Positions 49,120 through 60,962 of a DNA stretch of 64,000 nucleotides are shown here, one piece after another. The notes under the pieces are model-generated. The model searched no databases. It worked only from the letters and a program-made list of their open reading frames with translations, and was not told the origin of the DNA. This stretch comes from Vombatus ursinus (taxonomy: Eukaryota; Chordata; Mammalia; Diprotodontia; Vombatidae): contig NW_020954608.1 of assembly GCF_900497805.2 (NCBI RefSeq), positions 18,567,236 through 18,631,235 of the forward strand, written 5' to 3'. Position numbers and translations under genes: made by a program. Every line of letters begins with the position of its first letter. The first letter of the stretch is position 1.

Positions 49120-49680
49120 CACCAATAGTGAGCTAGAATAATAATAGTAAATAGTAGTAGGTATCATTTATATAGGGCTTTAAGATTTGTGAAATTCTCT
49201 ATATAGGTCATCTAATTGGATCCTCACAATGACCCTGGGATATAGACATTATTATTAGCTCAGTTACAGATAAAAAAGGTAGACAGGCAGCTAGGTGGCA
49301 CAGCGGCTAGAATGCTAGTCTGGAGTTAACAAGACTCATCTTTGTGAGTTCAAATTCTGTCTCAGACACTTACTAGCTATGTGACCCTGTGCAAGGAACT
49401 CAAACCTGATTGCTTCAGTTTCCTCATCTGTAAAATGAGCTGGAGAAGGAAACAACAATCCACTCCAGTATCTTTGCCAAGAAAACCTCAATTGTGGTCA
49501 CAAACAATCATCCACAACTGAAAATGACTAAACAACAACAAATTGCGTTTGCCAAGTTTCAGTGACTTGTCCAGGATCCCTTAGCCAGTAAGTATCTGAG
49601 ACAGCATTTGAACTCGGGTCTTCTAGACCTCAAGACCAACACTCTAGCTACTGTACTACTTACCTGCCTCAAGGCACTTC
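49120..49680 (-). mobile_element. MIR-type CORE-SINE, antisense, split by a younger SINE
   Basis: Left part: 'tcatttatatagggctttaa', 'ggatcctcacaatgaccctg', 'agctcagttacagataaaaa'. Right part after the insert: 'gtgacttgtccaggatccct', 'cagcatttgaactcgggtct'. These are consecutive in MIR-family elements. Confidence 0.7.
49282..49541 (+). mobile_element. long marsupial SINE with RTE-derived tail, sense, nested in a MIR
   Basis: 'aggcagctaggtggcacagc', 'gacacttactagctatgtga', 'cagtttcctcatctgtaaaa', 'tccactccagtatctttgcc' and 'gactaaacaacaacaaa'. The nesting dates it as younger than the surrounding MIR. Confidence 0.9.
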
Positions 49681-50889
49681 AGAGACCATCTCAGCTTTTT
49701 TTGTTTGTTTTTTAGTTTAATTTTGTTTTTTGTTTTTTTGTAAATGAGGGAACCTAAGTCCAGGGAGGTTACATAACTTGCCAAAGTTCACATAGAATAA
49801 TAAAGAACAGAGCTAGGGTCTTAATCCAGGTCATCTGAATGTAGTCAGCACTCTTTCCGCTGTACCATCCTGGATTAACAAACAGTAGCCTTTCCTGAGA
49901 TTAAATGCTCTTGCTTTGGCTATCAAGTTATCTGTGGTAGCATCTTCTCTCTGATGAGAACCCCACAGTTCTGCTGTTTATTAAGGTTATGCTATTCCTA
50001 GGCCCACTCTTCCCAGAATGCTTCAGTCTCCTACCCAGGCAACTATCATGTAACACAAGGACAAAGATGCTAATACCTTAGTCACAAGTGTGGCATCTAC
50101 TTTAAAACTTCATGCTTTCCTAGGGCTTAACAAAGGCAAGGCTCTAACATAGATCCCACACAAGAAACACTGATCCAACAAAGGCTGCATGAGAAACCAG
50201 GATGGAAACCACATGAATGCGCCCCCACATTATGAATTAACAATGATGCTAAATCATCCTAAATCTCTAACACCCATTCACAGGAGTCATTCAGTTTTTA
50301 TCAAAAACCACATGTCATCCTGATTGATGAAGAGTGAGAAAAATATAAATATGGCTGAATGTGTCTGAACCTGACCCAGACATTTAAATATTTTTATAAC
50401 TGCAACAGCATTAAAGAAAATAGGCACTGTCTCTCGACTTTGCAATGCAGTAGACTTGGGACAAATGCTTTGCATCGCAAGCAGTAGGTGGCAATGTTAA
50501 AATAGAAATGTTAATCTCAGGAAAACCCTCACCTGCTGTTTTATTACCTTCTGTAGAGCTTAAAAGGCTCTCTCACACACATGTACACACACAGACACCG
50601 ACAAATTAAAACACACTGGTTTATAAAATAAAGTTGGTTCCCTCCTCTGGTATACTAAATTGTGATCTATTGGTAATCTGAAAAGGGGAAAAGGGGAAAA
50701 ACCAACAACAATGATGTGATTTATTCTTCAGAAGAAACTATTGACTAGACATGAACCATAACCAGAGATAAGAGAAATGTTAAAATTTTACAGTGAAAAT
50801 GATACTAATATACAAGTATAAAGTATGTGTTTACATGTATATGCACATATGTGTGTATATATCTTACAATTTTTCTAAAAATCTGTTGT

Positions 50890-51000
50890 AATTTAGTTTA
50901 AAAAAAAAAACAACTACTAAGTGCTTATTACGGACAAGGTACTGTGTGTCCTATTTAGAATTTAAAGACAAAACAATAAACAGTCCTTGCTTTTAGGAAA
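50890..51000 (-). mobile_element. L2 LINE end, antisense
   Basis: 'ctactaagtgcttattacgg' and 'acaaggtactgtgtgtccta' match the antisense L2 terminus. Confidence 0.6.
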
Positions 51001-51069
51001 CATGTTTTATTCGAATATTATTCACTAGAAACAGATTTATTCTAGAAACAGGAAGATGTTAACAAGAGA

Positions 51070-51305
51070 CATGTCGTGTAGTAGGGTCAATAGAGAGCTG
51101 GGTTTTTGTTCACCAAGATCTAATTCTAAGTCGAGCCTCAGAAATTTCCTAGTCATGGGTTTTCTAGCAGGTCACTTAACCTTCCTCAGCCTCAGTTTCC
51201 TCATTTGCAAAATGAGGATAATAACTGAAGCACTTAACTCAGGGTTGTTGGAAGAATGAAATGAAATAATATGTGCTTTGCACACATTAAAGTACAATTT
51301 AGTTG
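51070..51305 (+). mobile_element. MIR/THER-like SINE, sense
   Basis: 'gcaggtcacttaaccttcct', 'cagcctcagtttcctcattt', 'gcaaaatgaggataataact', 'cagggttgttggaagaatga'. Good MIR order; 5' part diverged. Confidence 0.75.
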
Positions 51306-51969
51306 TCAGTCTTTCATAGAAGCAGCTATCTAGCATATCTGTCTGTCTATCTAGCTGGCTGGCTTTAATTATGACACCACAGAAGACAGAATGAGTCTGG
51401 CCACCAAATGTGACAGACAAAAGCCACAGTAGAAAGGGCTGATGATAACTGTCACTCTGTCAATTCTGAGTCTTCACCATCAAGGGATTTTAGGACAATA
51501 AATCACCCAGTAATTTTCAAATTGACAACAGTTAATACAATATGGTATTTGCATTCTTCTCAACGGATTGACACCAAGTTCTCTCTTTAGCATCTTTTTT
51601 GATAGCTAACATCTTAGTTAAATTCCTCTAAGACTTATGAAAAACACAGACCAAGATAAAAGAGAAGTTTTCTCTGTGGTGACAGCAACTTGATCATTAT
51701 TATTTACAACAGATGAAAAGCTTTGTGCCTTTGGTAAAGCCAGTCATTTTTAGGCAGGACTGAGAAGCAACTGGAAGGCTGGCACCACCAAGAAATGTTC
51801 AAACCTTTTAAGAAAAAGCACTACATGTTAACTTAAAGAATAAGGAACATAACAAGCTATATTTGAATTCAGCCTCCCAGTAGTAAATTGCAGAAAAGGC
51901 CTCTTTACCCTCCATTAGGTACAAATAAATAGATCTCAAATTGACCCTCAAGCTTTGCTTGAAAGCTTC

Positions 51970-52214
51970 GATGCGGGATTCTTAATCTATGGTCCATGGA
52001 CTCCCAAGGGGGACTTTGGATAACTTCAAAGTTTCTACAAACTAAAATGACATTTTTTCCTTTTTATTAAACTCTAATTGAAATTCACCATTTCCTTCAA
52101 TTATGACTATAGGCAGCAAATGTTATTCTGAAAAGGGACATACAGGTTTCAGCAATCTGCCAAAAGGTTCATACCCTCCCCTCCAAAAAAAAGAAAGATT
52201 ATGAACCCCTGCTC
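51970..52214. mobile_element. short nonautonomous DNA transposon, hAT-like
   Basis: About 245 bp with imperfect terminal inverted repeats: 'gcgggattcttaatct' at the left and, reversed, 'gcaggggttcataatct' at the right. The inner arms 'ggtccatggactcccaagg' and 'ccaaaaggttcat' resemble a widespread mammalian hAT MITE that I cannot name with certainty. No clear 8-bp target duplication. Confidence 0.6.
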
Positions 52215-53689
52215 TGCAAAATAGGAGGGTTTCTTGGAAAGGTTAGATGCTTATCCAGGACAAAGTTTCTGGAAGATTCACAGAATCTCCAAGGTGGTTG
52301 GGTTGACAGTCGTGATTTTTATCTATTCTGAAGTATGAATCATCTCTACCACCCCCCTGATTAGTTTAGCTTCTATTGGAATGCCTCCAGTATTAGGCAA
52401 CTCATCCATCACTGGAAACAAGCACAATTGGTCCAATTTCCTTAATGTGCATCAAGATGAGACATACGTCTAAATACATCTTCTACATAAAATTACAGTG
52501 TGATAATGTGCATACGATCACTTGGTCAAAGAAAACACGCTTTCCTTATTGCCACCTTTTTGAAAAGATGCTGTTTACATAGGAATTTACATTGTAGTTC
52601 ACATTTTCTATTAGGTTATCACTTTGTTTTGCCTTCAAGAGGAATGTGTGGTTTCTTTAAGTATGTTAAATTAAAATCATATGCTAAAATGCCATTTTTT
52701 GAAAATGACACATCTCAAAAAGACACCAACATCCTCATTTTCTTCTAAGAAGTCTATGTGCATATTCCAGCAAACTATGTGGTAAGAAAAAGCATCAAAA
52801 TGGCAGAAAGCATTCTTGTATCTGTTGTATCTTTAGTTCTGCATTACAATCTGTCTACGCATATTCTCAGAAACTTCAGCTCTGGTATTTTTCCTCCCAG
52901 CATTTTTTGTATTATTTTTGTTCCTAAGGGCTTATATGGAAAGGGAGATTAAAACCACAGCATTGTGCAGGATTCCATAGATGTACAGAAAGGAGAGGGC
53001 AAGACAATTAGCTAAATTGTTTGAAAATGACTGAGAAGGCATGGTCCTGAAATACTTCCTTCCCATCTTACAGGAAAACACGATTTTGTAAAAATGCTGT
53101 CCACACTGAAGGTACCTGAGAACACTTACTTTCAGTCTGTGTGCAATATATTTCTTCAGAGAATTTTGTTTTTAGGGAGGTGAAATATGGTTTTAAATAT
53201 TTAACTATTTATCTTAAAGACCTGACGTACTATAAGAAGTTATTAATAACTTTACAAGTTCAGTTAGTTACAGAGACAATGATGTAGCGAATGATTTAAA
53301 AACTTAAACGATGGAAGATGAAGCAAGAACTGTTAAAAAAAAATAACATTGAATTGATATTCTCCACCCAAAAAGACCAAAATAAAACTACCCATATCCC
53401 AAACTAATTTGATGCTTATAATTTATCATTTGTCAGGATGCATATTTCATAAAAATAATACTTTATACTGATTCATATATAGCCTCTGGGTGTAAGTACT
53501 ACTTGAATAGTGTAATGAAAATTAAAAAGAAAACAGAATATTCTGTGATTAGAGTTTACCCATGGAAACAAGAACAGACATAATTTTTAATATTTTATTA
53601 TGCTTAAGAAGTTCCTTTATTTCCTATGGTAACTACAATACTTCTAGGAGAAAAGAGAAAAGATTTTCCTTTTACACACTCTTTGGTGA

Positions 53690-53835
53690 AGCCTTGCTTA
53701 TTTAAATATTAATAGAATGTAAGCTACTTTCAAGTATGGATTTTTTTCATTCTTTGTATTTTTATCTTTAGTTTCTATCCCAGTGTTTGGCACATGGTAG
53801 GTACTTAAGTAAATTTTTATGGATTGAATTTCTGC
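53690..53835 (+). mobile_element. L2 LINE 3' end, sense
   Basis: 'atagaatgtaagctactttc' and 'cagtgtttggcacatggtag'. Confidence 0.75.
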
Positions 53836-54046
53836 TTTCTTAATCTCAAGCCAGGATGACATCTTCCAAGTACACCTTTTCATCATTTTCTTAGCTAGTC
53901 TTCTGGTTAAGATCATATTTACTCAATAACTCACTTAAAATAATGGATATTGGAGCTCAAAGGGACCTCAGAGATGATTTAATCCCAAATTCCATGATTT
54001 TACTAGGAAAGACACTGAGACCTAAGAATGTTAACTGACAACTAGA

Positions 54047-54306
54047 GGGCAGCTAGGTGGTGCACTGAATAAAGCACTGGGCCCTTGAGTCAAGAAGACT
54101 TGAGTTCAAATATAGCCTCAGACACTTACTAGTCATGTGACTCTGGCCAAATCACTTAACCCTGTTTTTCTCAGTTTCCTCATGTGTAAAATTATTTGGA
54201 GAAGGAAATGGCAAACCACTCCAGCAGCTTCCCCCAAAAAAACCCAAATGGGGTCACAAAGAGTCATACATAACTGAAATGACTGAACAACAATGACAAC
54301 AACAAA
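54047..54306 (+). mobile_element. long marsupial SINE with RTE-derived tail, sense
   Basis: 'gggcagctaggtggtgcact', 'ttgagtcaagaagacttgag', 'agaaggaaatggcaaaccac', 'ggggtcacaaagagtcatac' and 'gactgaacaacaatgacaac'. A MIR-like relic at 53940-54045 precedes it. Confidence 0.92.
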
Positions 54307-54369
54307 GGTGTAAAAATTTAGGTAATAATAGCAAGAGGATAACTCAACTAGCTTCACTACCTCAGGGAA

Positions 54370-54645
54370 ACATCCTGGAACAAGGATACATAAAACTCCA
54401 TCTCACTTCTCCATGCCTTTATGTTGCCTATTCCAAGGAAGCATTCCCTTTTTACCTCTTGACAGCTCTACCTTCCTTAAAGGCTCAACTCAAATGCTAC
54501 ATTCTATATGAAGCCTTTGTTAACCCCTACACCTCCCCCTACCCTAGCTGCTAAAACCTTTTCCCCTACAATCTCTTCTAGCTATTCTGTATCAAATTTA
54601 CATATAGCAAATGTTATAATAGATGCTCAATAAATGTTAATTTAA
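54370..54645 (+). mobile_element. L2 LINE 3' region, sense
   Basis: 'ctcaactcaaatgctacatt', 'agcctttgttaacccctaca', 'atagatgctcaataaatgtt'. Lies 440 bp from the SEMA3C exon at 55090. Confidence 0.75.
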
Positions 54646-55089
54646 AAAATAAATATATATTCACTAAGAATCCTCATTCTAACCTTCAGTGTTGATTTCC
54701 AGCAGTTCTGCAATTTTCATAAAGTTTTGTCAAGGAGGAAGAAAAAGACGTGTAAGTTATTTGCCCCAATGTCATAAATTATGGCTAAAACCAACAACTT
54801 ATGTTTCCATCAATAAAAATCTTCACATCTTTTTGTACAACTTTAGATAGGTAGCTTAATTATTCAATAGGTCAATAAATGAGAGAGAGATTATGGATTT
54901 TTTACTTTGTTTCAGTGTCATACAATATATTATATTAACAAATGTGTGGTAACTTTCATAGTATGATAACCAGCACAAAGTACTATATCTGAAATACATG
55001 TTCAACTAAGACAATTTCTGCACGCCAAGTAAAAATGACACAAAAGTGACTTGCTAAACTATATCTTTGTTTGAAGATGCATGCCTTAC

Positions 55090-55312
55090 CAGTTCCAAGA
55101 AACAAGACGTGGTATCTCCCATCTGCAGCGTTTACTCGATCCACGGCTATCTTTGTGTATTTGTAGTTTGTGCCGATTCTTATGATTAAAGGTCTTTTGT
55201 GGATTGGATAGATGGGATTGTACATTAAGGGGTGATTCCGAATAAAGGTTACGACATCATCTGGGAATTCCTTAGTTGTTCTCATGTTAGGGGTAAAGGC
55301 TCCTCCTGGACA
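55090..55312 (-). CDS. SEMA3C: SEMA3C exon: central/late Sema domain
   Basis: 223 bp, 74 codons plus G. Acceptor 'gtttttaaacag' precedes TGT CCA (CPGGAFTPNMRTTKEF). The exon continues PDDVVTFIRNHPLMYNPIYP, IHKRPLIIRIGTNYKYTKIA, VDRVNAADGRYHVLFLGT, and ends ACT G|gtaagg, a good donor; the G begins the Asp codon finished in exon 40066-40154. This is the well-conserved Sema propeller segment and matches SEMA3C closely. NP, II and TN replace NS, IV and TD of the human protein as I recall it. It is the most 5' exon of the gene in the window, so coding sequence from about residue 375 onward is covered. Confidence 0.94.
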
Positions 55313-57044
55313 CTGTTTAAAAACATTTATAACAGCATAGAGTAAATCATAGTGAATCAAATATCATAATTCCTTTTTTTCAGCAATTGTGAAAGCAGTA
55401 TTCCTTAGAATGACCTATGTATGTGAGCTTAACTCACTTCAAAATCCACTAGCTTGGCTAGCAACACTGATCACTGCAAGCCAACGATGAATTTTAGTCT
55501 AGAAATAATTTGCATGCCTATTCTTGGCTTAGTGGATAACCTCAGGAAGTTTCAGAAGCTACTGTGGCCACCATTTTTTTTTCTTTTATCTGCTATTTTA
55601 CTCCTTTTCAACAATTTATTTTTCATTCCTTGGCGTTCTGTGCTACATAAACTTAAAAGAATAAAAAGTCTAAAAGAAACAAGTAAAAGTACATATCAAG
55701 TGTTAGCCTTAGTGATAAAAACTAGCTTAGGCTACAACCATAATATTAATTATTTTGGCTCACCCAAGAAGATTTAACAGCATTTGTGTTTCTAGACAAG
55801 CATTTCACATTCTTGGTGTAGAATAACAACATAAATAAACTCTAGTAATTTGAACAGACTAAATAGCATAATGTTATTGAATATAGCACCACTATTTTAG
55901 AGAATGACTAAATTACCTTAAATTGCTCCTTTTTTAAGATTAACATTAATCAAAAAATCTTATTAGCACTTACTTGATACATATAAATATTATTCTCATT
56001 GTACAGATAGGCATGAGATTAAATGACTGGATGAAAGATAGCTAGTTAAGCAGTCAATATAATGTAGGACTCTAGTTTGTCAGCTCATCTATTAAATCTT
56101 CATCTGAAGCTAACTTTTCAAGGGAAAAAAGTTATACTTGCATAAATATGTCTATAAATGTGTCTCAGTTAAGACCAAATGAGGACAAAGAATTTTAGAA
56201 GAAATAATTTGAGGCTATTTTAGCTGATGGATGATTTCCATACTTCTGGAAAGTATAGAATTATGATGTTTTCTGCCCTCATTCCTCACCCAAAGCGGAA
56301 AGATGGTAACATATGCTTTTTGAATGAAAACATAGAAAGAACAATGCATGAGTGATTTAAATAGATTTGGGGCTATGTAAAAGAATGCCAATTATGGCTT
56401 TGCAAGGTTGAAAAACCCAACTTAAATATTTGTAAATATTCCATTTTGCAAATTCTAGATAATGAAAAACTTTAAAAATTCTAGACATTTCATTAAATTC
56501 CCATTCAATCATTACTCTGATTTGTGCTGTTTTCATTGTCATCAGAGAATAATAATTTGTAAATATTTGAGCTACTTTTGCCATATTACAAATTTTATTC
56601 AGCATTTTATAGGATCCTAGATTTAGAGATAAAAAGAACTTTGAAAGTCCATCTAACCCCAAACCCTTCATTTTACCAACAAGGGGCTGAGGCCCAGAGA
56701 AGTCACATGATTTGCCCAATGTAATACAGTTGTCCTGTTCTTTCCACTATATCACACTGCTTCAAGTTCAATCTAGATTTTATTTTTTCAAGCTCTTCAA
56801 GAATAAAGGCTAGTTGGTGTCTTCAGTCACTAAATAAAAGAACTACATACTGTCCCTGTTCCATGTCTTTATATCTCCCATTGTCTCTCCTCTGCCTTGC
56901 CTTCTTTCTCTCTCCCACTCCTTCTGTGTCCCTCTCTCTCTCTCTTTCCTACCCCCTCCTCCTACGTCTCTTTCTCTATCTCATTTCCAATTTAGGAATA
57001 AGGATTAATTTTGAAAATTTAAAGTAAAGGCAATAGTCTTTAGA

Positions 57045-57300
57045 AAATCCTAGATTCCTTCAAGTTTCAGCTAAAGTCCCACCTACCTTCTATAAAAATC
57101 ATTTTACATTTCTCCCTAAACTTATGCCTTCCCTCAGAGATTATCTCCAATTATCTTATAGACTGTATGCCTTGTTTGTACATAGTTGTTTGCATTTGTC
57201 TCCCCTATTAGAACACTAACTTTGCGTTTTTTTTTCCATATCCCCAGAGCATAACAATATGCATGTCCCATAGTAGGCACTTACAAATACTTGTTCAATT
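57045..57300 (+). mobile_element. L2 LINE 3' region, sense
   Basis: 'gtttcagctaaagtcccacc', 'accttctataaaaatcattt', 'tatccccagagcataacaat' and 'catagtaggcacttacaaat'. Confidence 0.75.
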
Positions 57301-58385
57301 TGATATGACTTGAAAAAAATTTTTAAAAATACAAACAAAAAATGAATATACAGTCAAATACAGTATGAAATATTAAATGGTGTAACCTCAAATGGAAAAA
57401 CTATAGAACTCCATAAATTTGAAAAGTAACTACTAAATGACTCAAGAAGATTTTTTTTTCCAATTCATTTTGAGCTACTGGATTCTGAAAACCCTGAGAT
57501 TAAGAACCTTGAGTGGTCTCTCTGGTATCAGCTTCTCACACTGCATTATCTTCAATTATTTTCTAAATCCAATGAAATGATTATACTTTTTTCTTAAATA
57601 ATAATAATCCCTCATATTTCTTTAACATATCATACCATTATTTGACATGGGTAGGGTAAATATCTCCATTTATAGATGAGGAAATAGGTTTAGAAAAGTC
57701 CATGGACTACCCTAATGTGCAGAATTAATAAGATACAGCATCCAGATTCAAACGTAAGACTTAAGACTCTTAGTGCAGTAATCTTTCCACTGCATCATGC
57801 TACTTCTTTGTTTCTATTTTTTTTAATCCCCTAGTGGGAGTTCCATTACAGGGAATTTGCATCTAGTGATGCAGAAGGGCAACTGAGGCTAAGAGCAGAT
57901 ATGTCAGTCACATAGCTGGCAATACTCCTGAATTTCCCAGAAACCAAATTAAAATGTAATTGGGAAATATTTAACAACATAAATAAAAATACAATAAAAC
58001 AGAGATGTTTACATGAGGTTTTCTAAATCAATATGCAGGTTGCAGGGATCCTTATGTGTGGTTTAGGGGCCTCCAGTTTCCACTGGAGTTTGCCACCACT
58101 GGCTTAAAGAGTTGTACAGGGCACAGAGTTTCAGTAATATGCCCAGGGACTCAAAAGCAGTAGGTGTAAGATTGGAACCCTGACTTTCTTAACTTTGACC
58201 TGATACATTCTGATATCCCTCCCTCCCTCAATTTTTGTATTACATATTAACATGTAAGCTTTTCTTCTTACAAGAAGAAAACAGAATGAAGGCATATGTT
58301 CTGAATTTGAACTAAATGTGCTCTTCATTTATTGCCAATAGACATGAAAACAATATATTGACAAAATACTGCTTATTAAGATAGA

Positions 58386-58638
58386 TGGGGCGGGGGGAGG
58401 TAAGTGGTACAGTAGATAATGCTCTGGCCCTAGAGTCAGGAGGAACTGAATTCAAATTTGACCTCTGACACTTACTAGCTATGTGATTCTAGGCAAGTCA
58501 TTTAACCCAGTTTGTCTCAGTTTCCTCCTCTGTAAAATGAGCTGGAGAAGGAAATGGAACTCCAGTATCTTTGCCAAGAAAACCCCACATGGGATCATGG
58601 AGAGTTGGGCATGACTGAAATGACACAACAATAACAAC
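58386..58638 (+). mobile_element. long marsupial SINE with RTE-derived tail, sense
   Basis: 'ctagagtcaggaggaactga', 'cttactagctatgtgattct', 'aaaatgagctggagaaggaa', 'gttgggcatgactgaaatga' and 'caacaataacaac'. The 8-bp repeat 'aagataga' lies at 58378-58385 and 58639-58646. Confidence 0.92.
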
Positions 58639-60760
58639 AAGATAGACAGGAAGTCCTTAGCTAAACTAAAGGAAGAAAAATAATATATTATTTTACTCTG
58701 TTCCACTTGCTTCAGGCTGACTTTTCTTTTGTCAATAACAAGTCAAGATCTGATTAAAACTTGGCCACTTATTGTATATTTGCAAAAAAATGATAACTTT
58801 GGAATGATATGTATAATACTGTAACACAATGCAAATTGTGTTATACCTTGGTGAAATGTATATTTTGAAATTTTTTCAAATTAAATTAGTAGATTAGATT
58901 CTTGGACATCCAGGTTAGTTTCTTTGGATATCACCCACTTCATCTTTTTCATCAAAAATATTTCTTGAGAGTTTCCCATCCCCCTTGATTGATTTTCCCT
59001 ATAGAATTTTAGTACATGGGGTCATACTTATATTTTCTCTGAGACCTTTGAAAACCTATTTCCAAATATCTAAGATACCCATTAGATCCTTTCTGGCTTT
59101 CCTATCTTTCTCTGCTACAAATTCTAAAAGAATCATGGCTTTCTCCACTTTTATCCTTTTTCCACTCTACCATATGTTGGTAAAAATCAAATACAAAATA
59201 ATTGTTACTCACATTTTTTCAAATTAAAGAGGAATTATCATTTAGGATAGATAAGACTTTATTATCTGCAGAGAAGATATTATTTTGTAACAATACTACT
59301 ATATGTCCAGGTTATTAAACTTCCCCATTATTACCATTTCATGTCTTCATTTCTGGCTGGCAGTCTGTCCCTTGAACTCATCATCTATTTCCTCTGTCTA
59401 TAATATTCTCCAATGACAATATTCCTTCTGTTTCTGACCTCCCTAAATGTTCTTTAGTATAAGTCTATCCTCTGGGTTCTGGATCTCCTTAAATGAATAT
59501 ATCTACTTAGTATATAAAGCTACTTCTATGTTTCCCTTTTTCACCTCTTTAATTCATCTTGAAAAAAATATACGCTACCATCATCAAAGAGTCATAGAAA
59601 TGGGTCCCATCCAACTATTTCTCAGTAATACTTATGAGGTTAAACTTGTTTCCTTGTGTTAGCATTTTTAAATCACATTATTTATTAATCATACTTTTTG
59701 TATTTGTGTATTGATACCAGAGGCCATGGTTTTTAACTTTGTCTTCTTTCTTAGATTTTGCTTTTTGTATATATTTCTGGGCATCTCTATGGTTGTTCTT
59801 TTTCCTACACTGTAGCTATATGGTCAGTGCTAATGACCTTAGTGGATTTGTATAAGCAGTTTTCTCTCTCCTTTCCATTTAGATCAAAGTTACTTGAATT
59901 ACATTCCATGACTCTAGAAAAATGTTTTTATCAATGCTTATTAAGCGTATTTTCTATTCATAGCCTATTCCAATATTCCAAGCCCTATTCCAGAAATCCA
60001 AATCCTATTCTCAGAACCTCACCCAGCTGTTTAAACCCTAAAATTTCCTCTTTTTTGTAAAACCCATCCTTGACTTCAATTGGCAGCAGTGATGAAAAAA
60101 CCACCCATGTCTTTACTTTCTTGGCAAGGATAGGTTGAATGGAAATATCAAAGAGAATGAAGACAGAAAATAAGACACAAATTTACTGTTCTGATTTTTC
60201 AGAGAGTTTTTTCAATAAATGGAGTTGGATCCCATATTGCAAGAGATTGAAAAGTCAGTGGAGAGTGAGACTAAATGTGGAAAGTGTAGTCTACTCATTT
60301 TCAAAATTATATTAACTTGAAGCAAGTTACTCAAGTTGAAGAGAAAGTTAAACTTTTTGAACAGTAAAAACAGGTAAAATGAATATATTTGGCAACCAAG
60401 AAAACAAATTATTGTCCGGAACTGAAATGAAGGGAAGACATGATTAGTGCAAGCACCAGAAGGTGGAACAGAGGTATAGAGTTGAAAGATTTCACATCAA
60501 ATAACCTTAATTTATTTAGAAGTAAAGAAAGAAGGGGTAAACTGAGAGCATCAGTTTTAGAACAGCCATTGTATGTAATTTTATAGAAACAAAGAGAAAT
60601 GGACTGCCATGTAGTTGTGAGGAACCAGTTGAGGTTATATAGAATAAATTTAGAACAGTCCCAGTCAGCATTATACAATGGCTTTTCTTAATGGCATTCA
60701 ACAGCTCGGAGGTAGATTAGGTAGAAACATCTTCCAAGAGAGAGGGTAAAAATTATCTAT

Positions 60761-60900
60761 GAGGAACAGTGAGGTGGCACAAGACCTCTGGTCTTGGAGT
60801 CAGGAGGACCTGAGTTCAAATACGATCTCAGACACTTGACACTTACTAGCTGTGTGACCCTGGACAAGTCATTTAACCCCAATTGCCCCCCCCCAAAAAA
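60761..60900 (+). mobile_element. marsupial SINE, short form, sense
   Basis: 'cagtgaggtggcacaagacc', 'cttggagtcaggaggacctg', 'acttgacacttactagctgt', 'aaccccaattgccccccccc', then a short A tail that runs into a palindromic repeat. A few bases in the head region are missing. Confidence 0.88.
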
Positions 60901-60962
60901 ATGTATGTGTGTGTGTATGTGTATATATATATATATATATACACATACACACACACATACAT
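60901..60962. repeat. perfect 62-bp palindrome (TG)n(TA)n(CA)n
   Basis: The left 31 bases (atgtatgtgt...tatata) are the exact reverse complement of the right 31 (tatata...acatacat), with no spacer. The symmetry stops at 60900/60963. It lies at the SINE's 3' tail. Confidence 0.95.

Larger units (their letters stand above)
40155..55089 (-). other. SEMA3C: SEMA3C intron, 14.9 kb
   Basis: Donor 'gtaagg' at 55089, acceptor AG at 40156-40155. It carries SINEs, L2, CR1/L3 and microsatellites, listed separately, plus MIR-like relics at 41100-41210 and 42110-42200. Stretches with no supported feature: 40160-41090, 41220-42100, 45120-45940, 46870-48330, 49700-50870, 51310-51960 and 52220-53680. Confidence 0.7.

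Noticed and set aside
54983-55360. 125-residue minus-strand ORF taken as a whole gene
   Set aside because: Only residues from the CPGG motif to LFLGT belong to the SEMA3C exon; both ends run into intron past clear splice sites.
56357-56719. 120-residue minus-strand ORF as a missing upstream SEMA3C exon
   Set aside because: The translation shows no Sema motif and part of it is a MIR-like relic (56610-56719).
58850-60060. Several hydrophobic plus-strand ORFs suggesting a membrane protein or an old viral element
   Set aside because: AT-rich sequence biased to Phe/Leu/Ile codons; no conserved motif in any frame, and repeat origin not provable by eye.
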